8,430 nt of DNA from an uncultured Verrucomicrobiales bacterium (GTDB taxonomy: Bacteria; Verrucomicrobiota; Verrucomicrobiia; Verrucomicrobiales; Akkermansiaceae): positions 1-8,430 of the forward strand of contig CALBVA010000017.1 of assembly GCA_937969125.1 (NCBI GenBank). Reading direction: 5' to 3'. The first letter of the stretch is position 1; every line of letters begins with the position of its first letter. The notes below the pieces were generated by a model that was not told where the DNA came from, made no database searches, and was given only the letters and a program-made list of their open reading frames with translations. Positions 6,241 to 8,430 of this stretch are shown in pieces. Position numbers and translations under genes: made by a program.

Positions 6241-6912
6241 ATGAAAGCCCTCTTCCTGCTTCTCCTTCTCTCCTTCGCCGCACCTCTCGCGGCGAAGGAA
6301 CACGTCATCCTCTGCGGCGGCCCAGCCTCGCGAAAGTGGGAAGACCTCCGTGTGCCAAAGGATCGCCACGACCGTTGGTGGGCCAACTTCATCCGCGCCT
6401 CCACCATGCGCATGGATGAGCTCCGCAAGGCTCACGGGCCGAAGGCCTCCATCACCTGGATCGTCTATAAAAAGGGATACCTCGTCCGCAGCCGCGATGA
6501 CGGAAAGCCTTATACTAAGTGGATCACCGAGCAGGCCACAAAGCGAAACGCCAAGCTCGTCTGGATCAGCACCGGCTCCCAGGCGATCAACGCCATCAAC
6601 TCGAAGCGGGACATCATTTCCTTCGACTTCTTCGGCCACTCGAACCGCTTCTGCTTCATGCTGGACTACGGCTCGGACGTCATGGCGGTCAGCCAATGCT
6701 GGATCCATGAGCGCGACCTCGGAAAAATCCGTCGCAGCTCCTTTAATAAATACGCGGTCTGCCAAAGCTGGGGCTGCCACACCGGCGAAAGCATGAGCAA
6801 GGTCTGGAAGCGCAAGATCGGCATCCCGCTCATCGGCGCGAAAGGAAAGACCGACTACGCCGCGCTTTCTTCTGGCCGGATGCCCACCGTTTCTGGACGT
6901 TGGGTCAGGTAA
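6241..6912 (+). CDS. Secreted protein of unknown function, possibly caspase-like (clan CD) fold
   Basis: I do not recognise a named family with certainty. The 223-residue product has a Sec signal peptide (KALFLLLLLSFAAPLAAKE, cleavage near residue 18), so it is exported. The mature part starts HVILCGGPAS and has a hydrophobic strand TWIVYKK (72-78), LVWISTGSQAINAIN (106-120), a His in SFDFFGHSNRF (127-137, H133), a Cys in CQSWGCHTGES (174-184, C179), and a C-terminal GRMPTVSGRW. A buried strand ending in GH, a downstream strand ending in a Cys, and a terminal G-W resemble clan CD peptidases and the DUF4347/CHAT-like families. This is inference; the protein could instead be non-catalytic. Several other cysteines (25, 138, 153, 174) could form disulfides. 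It starts 33 bp after the C-S lyase and ends 26 bp before bioB, so is probably co-transcribed. Confidence 0.75.
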   Translation: MKALFLLLLLSFAAPLAAKEHVILCGGPASRKWEDLRVPKDRHDRWWANFIRASTMRMDELRKAHGPKASITWIVYKKGYLVRSRDDGKPYTKWITEQATKRNAKLVWISTGSQAINAINSKRDIISFDFFGHSNRFCFMLDYGSDVMAVSQCWIHERDLGKIRRSSFNKYAVCQSWGCHTGESMSKVWKRKIGIPLIGAKGKTDYAALSSGRMPTVSGRWVR

Positions 6913-6938
6913 TTAATGACAGCCACGTCCTTCCTCCG

Positions 6939-7952
6939 ATGACTTACCAAGAACTCGATTCCCTCTACCGCCTCCCCTTCTTCGAACTCATCCAGCGCTC
7001 CCGCGCCGTGCATGAGAAAAATTGGCCGGCCGCAGAAGTCCAACTCTGCACCCTCCTCTCCATCAAGACCGGTGGCTGCTCGGAAGACTGTTCCTACTGC
7101 GCGCAGTCCGCCCGGTATAATACCGATGTCGTCCCAGAACGCCTCATGGAGAAATGCCAAATCATGGAGCGGGCCAAGGCCGCCCGCGAAAGCGGCTCCA
7201 CCCGCTTTTGCATGGGAGCGGCCTGGCGCGGAGTGCGGGAAGGCACCCAGCGCTTCGAACAGGTCCTCGATATCATCCGTGATGTCTCCGAACTCGGCAT
7301 GGAAGTCTGCGTGACCCTCGGCGAAGTCGGCCCCGGCGAAGCCCAAAAGCTCAAGGAAGCTGGCGTCACCGCTTACAATCACAACCTCGATACCTCCCGC
7401 GAACACTACCCGAACATCGTCACCACTCACACCTACGACGATCGGCTCAATACCATCCGCAACGTGCAGGACGCCGGGATGTCCGTCTGCTGCGGTGGCA
7501 TTCTTGGCCTCGGCGAATCCACCGAAGACCGGCTCAAGATGCTGGAAGTCATTTCCAGCTTCAATCCGCAGCCCGAATCCGTGCCCATTAACTCGCTCAT
7601 GCCTATGCCCGGCACTCCGATGGCCGAGGAGCAGGGCGTCGATGTCTTCGATGTCGTCCGCATCATCGCCCTCGCCCGCATCGCCATCCCGAAGGCCAAG
7701 GTCCGCCTCTCAGCCGGCCGCACCAATCTCTCCGAAGAAGCCCAGACCCTTTGCTTCTTCGCCGGGGCGAATTCCATCTTCTACGGAGACAAGCTCCTCA
7801 CCGCGAAGAATCCCGCCGTCGAGAAGGATCTGGCCCTCATTGACAAACTCGGCATGACCCCGCAGCAGCCGAATCGCGACCAAGCCGCGCCCGCTCCGGA
7901 TGAGGCCAAACCCCTCGAGCCCGCAGCAACTCAAGAGGCCGCTTCCTGTTGA
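6939..7952 (+). CDS. bioB: Biotin synthase (radical SAM)
   Basis: BioB inserts sulfur between C6 and C9 of dethiobiotin, the last step of biotin synthesis, using a radical-SAM [4Fe-4S] cluster and a sacrificial [2Fe-2S] cluster. From ATG 6939 the product is 337 residues. It has the CSEDCSYC radical-SAM motif (C47, C51, C54); the [2Fe-2S] ligand cysteines in RFCMGAAW (C91), EVCVTLG (C124) and VCCGGILGLGE (C184/C185), with the Arg of VRLSAGR; YNHNLDT (146-152); and FFAGANSIFYGDKLL. ATG 6939 is chosen because it gives the canonical N-terminus MTYQELDSLYRLPFFEL. An in-frame TTG at 6900 would overlap the upstream gene and is unlikely. After the conserved domain (to about residue 307) there is a Pro/Ala/Glu-rich tail of about 30 residues ending in Cys. 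No other bio genes are adjacent in the window. Confidence 0.96.
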   Translation: MTYQELDSLYRLPFFELIQRSRAVHEKNWPAAEVQLCTLLSIKTGGCSEDCSYCAQSARYNTDVVPERLMEKCQIMERAKAARESGSTRFCMGAAWRGVREGTQRFEQVLDIIRDVSELGMEVCVTLGEVGPGEAQKLKEAGVTAYNHNLDTSREHYPNIVTTHTYDDRLNTIRNVQDAGMSVCCGGILGLGESTEDRLKMLEVISSFNPQPESVPINSLMPMPGTPMAEEQGVDVFDVVRIIALARIAIPKAKVRLSAGRTNLSEEAQTLCFFAGANSIFYGDKLLTAKNPAVEKDLALIDKLGMTPQQPNRDQAAPAPDEAKPLEPAATQEAASC

Positions 7953-7964
7953 GGATGACCTACT

Positions 7965-7982
7965 TGATCGAGGTCTCGATCA
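7965..7982. repeat. Inverted repeat 12 bp downstream of bioB
   Basis: TGATCGAGGTCTCGATCA has 8-bp perfect arms around a 2-base centre. It could act as the stem of a weak terminator or 3' processing site, though the following bases (CTAAAAG) are not a T run; it could also be a protein-binding dyad. Confidence 0.5.
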
Positions 7983-8034
7983 CTAAAAGATTTCCCTACA
8001 TTGAAAATGAACCTCAGTGTCTTTTACCTCCTAG

Positions 8035-8214
8035 CACCCTAACACCGGCTTTATCTTCGAGAATTCAAAGCTCACAGGCGTCCGCCTCACCAGTTCGATC
8101 ATCGATTGGAAAATCACTAAAGAGCCATAGCGCAAGAGCCGCTTTGACGACATTGATTGGCACACTTCAGAAAGTTTGCGGGAGAAACGGTCGGGAGATG
8201 GAGAAATTCATGGG
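8035..8214 (+). pseudogene. Possible remnant of a pentapeptide-repeat or beta-helix protein
   Basis: The frame starting at 8035 reads through TGFIFENSKLTG and RLTSSIIDWKI to a TAG at 8128-8130 and stays open in the same frame with SRFDDIDWHTSESLREK until a TAG at about 8212. Hydrophobic residues recur every five positions (F, L, L, I), as in pentapeptide-repeat or related beta-helix proteins. No start codon or Shine-Dalgarno sequence is present and there is a TAG just upstream (8032-8034). Chance is a serious alternative for about 60 codons. Confidence 0.2.
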
Positions 8215-8261
8215 TAGCCTCTTTCTCACAAAAGAATGATCACCCGCCCTTCCTCAGATTT

Positions 8262-8430
8262 TCACGGAGCGTTCATCAAGCCTTCACGGAAGTATTCTTT
8301 GATCTCGGCAGCTTGCTTTTTCACCTGCTCCGCCCACGAGGAGTTCTTGTCGGGGGTCATTGACAAGATGACCCGCTTTTTCCATCGGAGTTCTTTGAGA
8401 TCAGGCATCGTGTCCGCGCAGGGGAGTTTG
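8262..8430 (-). CDS. C-terminal part of a small DUF4174-like protein (runs off the right edge)
   Basis: The minus strand is open from the window edge to a TGA at 8262-8264, giving 55 complete codons and an incomplete one. The visible part reads KLPCADTMPDLKELRWKKR, then VILSMTP, and ends REGLMNAP. The L-E-RWKKRVIL strand resembles the start of the DUF4174 domain (a thioredoxin-like-looking family of small exported proteins, whose consensus begins with an RWKNRVLL-type strand). Such proteins normally continue for about 80-100 more residues, whereas this one stops about 45 residues on, so it is either truncated or a different short family. An internal ATG at 8406-8408 could be a start for a 48-residue protein, but the open frame continues upstream and may encode a signal peptide. 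The family call is tentative. Confidence 0.5.
   Translation of the reverse strand, partial: KLPCADTMPDLKELRWKKRVILSMTPDKNSSWAEQVKKQAAEIKEYFREGLMNAP

Larger units (their letters stand above)
7953..8261. other. Gene-poor stretch with palindrome and possible decayed gene
   Basis: No intact gene is convincing here. A plus-strand open stretch at 7949-8239 has no homology-like motifs and no ribosome binding site. The interval contains an 18-bp inverted repeat just after bioB (7965-7982) and a plus-strand frame (8035-8214) interrupted by a TAG at 8128-8130 whose translation looks protein-like. Base composition is more A/T-rich than the flanking genes, in keeping with intergenic or decayed sequence. 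No clear rho-independent terminator for bioB was found. Confidence 0.5.

Noticed and set aside
6855..7430. 191-codon minus-strand frame over the start of bioB.
   Set aside because: It is antisense to conserved BioB motifs, with Ala/Gly/Asp-rich composition typical of a shadow frame in G+C-rich DNA.
1..8430. CRISPR arrays, tRNA or rRNA genes, insertion sequences with transposase, and phage or defence genes.
   Set aside because: No regularly spaced direct repeats, cloverleaf-like sequence, transposase motifs or defence-type domains were found on either strand.

Overview
The window is a chromosomal stretch, roughly 55-60% G+C by eye, that looks like it comes from a Verrucomicrobiota bacterium (perhaps Verrucomicrobiales, Luteolibacter- or Haloferula-like). 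The reasons are the secreted PQQ-type beta-propeller protein with a WPRFRGENGTG start, which is typical of Verrucomicrobiota and Planctomycetota; the weak or absent Shine-Dalgarno sequences in front of clear genes; and a TGTTC/GAACA-type candidate LexA site in front of recA. This is inference from family resemblance, not a database match.

Layout, left to right. At 1-414 (minus) lies the N-terminal part of an exported beta-propeller protein that runs off the left edge. Divergent from it, aroA (543-1880, plus) encodes EPSP synthase of the shikimate pathway. It is followed by the ribosomal pair rplM-rpsI (1991-2836, plus), which ends in a strong rho-independent terminator. Positions 2837-3186 are non-coding: a structured repeat-like element with inverted AACC-type arms sits between the rpsI terminator and the terminator of the convergent recA gene. 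recA (3187-4269, minus) is separated from a divergent gene for a membrane-anchored YceB-like (DUF1439) protein (4420-4974, plus) by about 150 bp that carry TGTTC/GAACA repeats, the best candidates for SOS operators.

Next comes a plus-strand run of three closely spaced genes: a MalY/PatB-type PLP-dependent C-S lyase (5071-6207), a secreted protein of unknown function (6241-6912) that may have a caspase-like (clan CD) His/Cys arrangement, and bioB, biotin synthase (6939-7952). Gaps of 33 and 26 bp suggest co-transcription. Positions 7953-8261 hold no convincing intact gene, but contain a palindrome just after bioB and a frame with stops that resembles a pentapeptide-repeat or beta-helix remnant. 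At the right edge (8262-8430, minus) is the C-terminal end of a short protein with a DUF4174-like motif, possibly truncated by a frameshift.

Most of the window is housekeeping: aromatic amino acid synthesis, translation, recombination and biotin. No CRISPR array, tRNA, rRNA, intact insertion sequence or phage gene was seen. The least explained parts are the secreted protein at 6241-6912, the repeat element between rpsI and recA, the recA operator region, and the decayed-looking right end.
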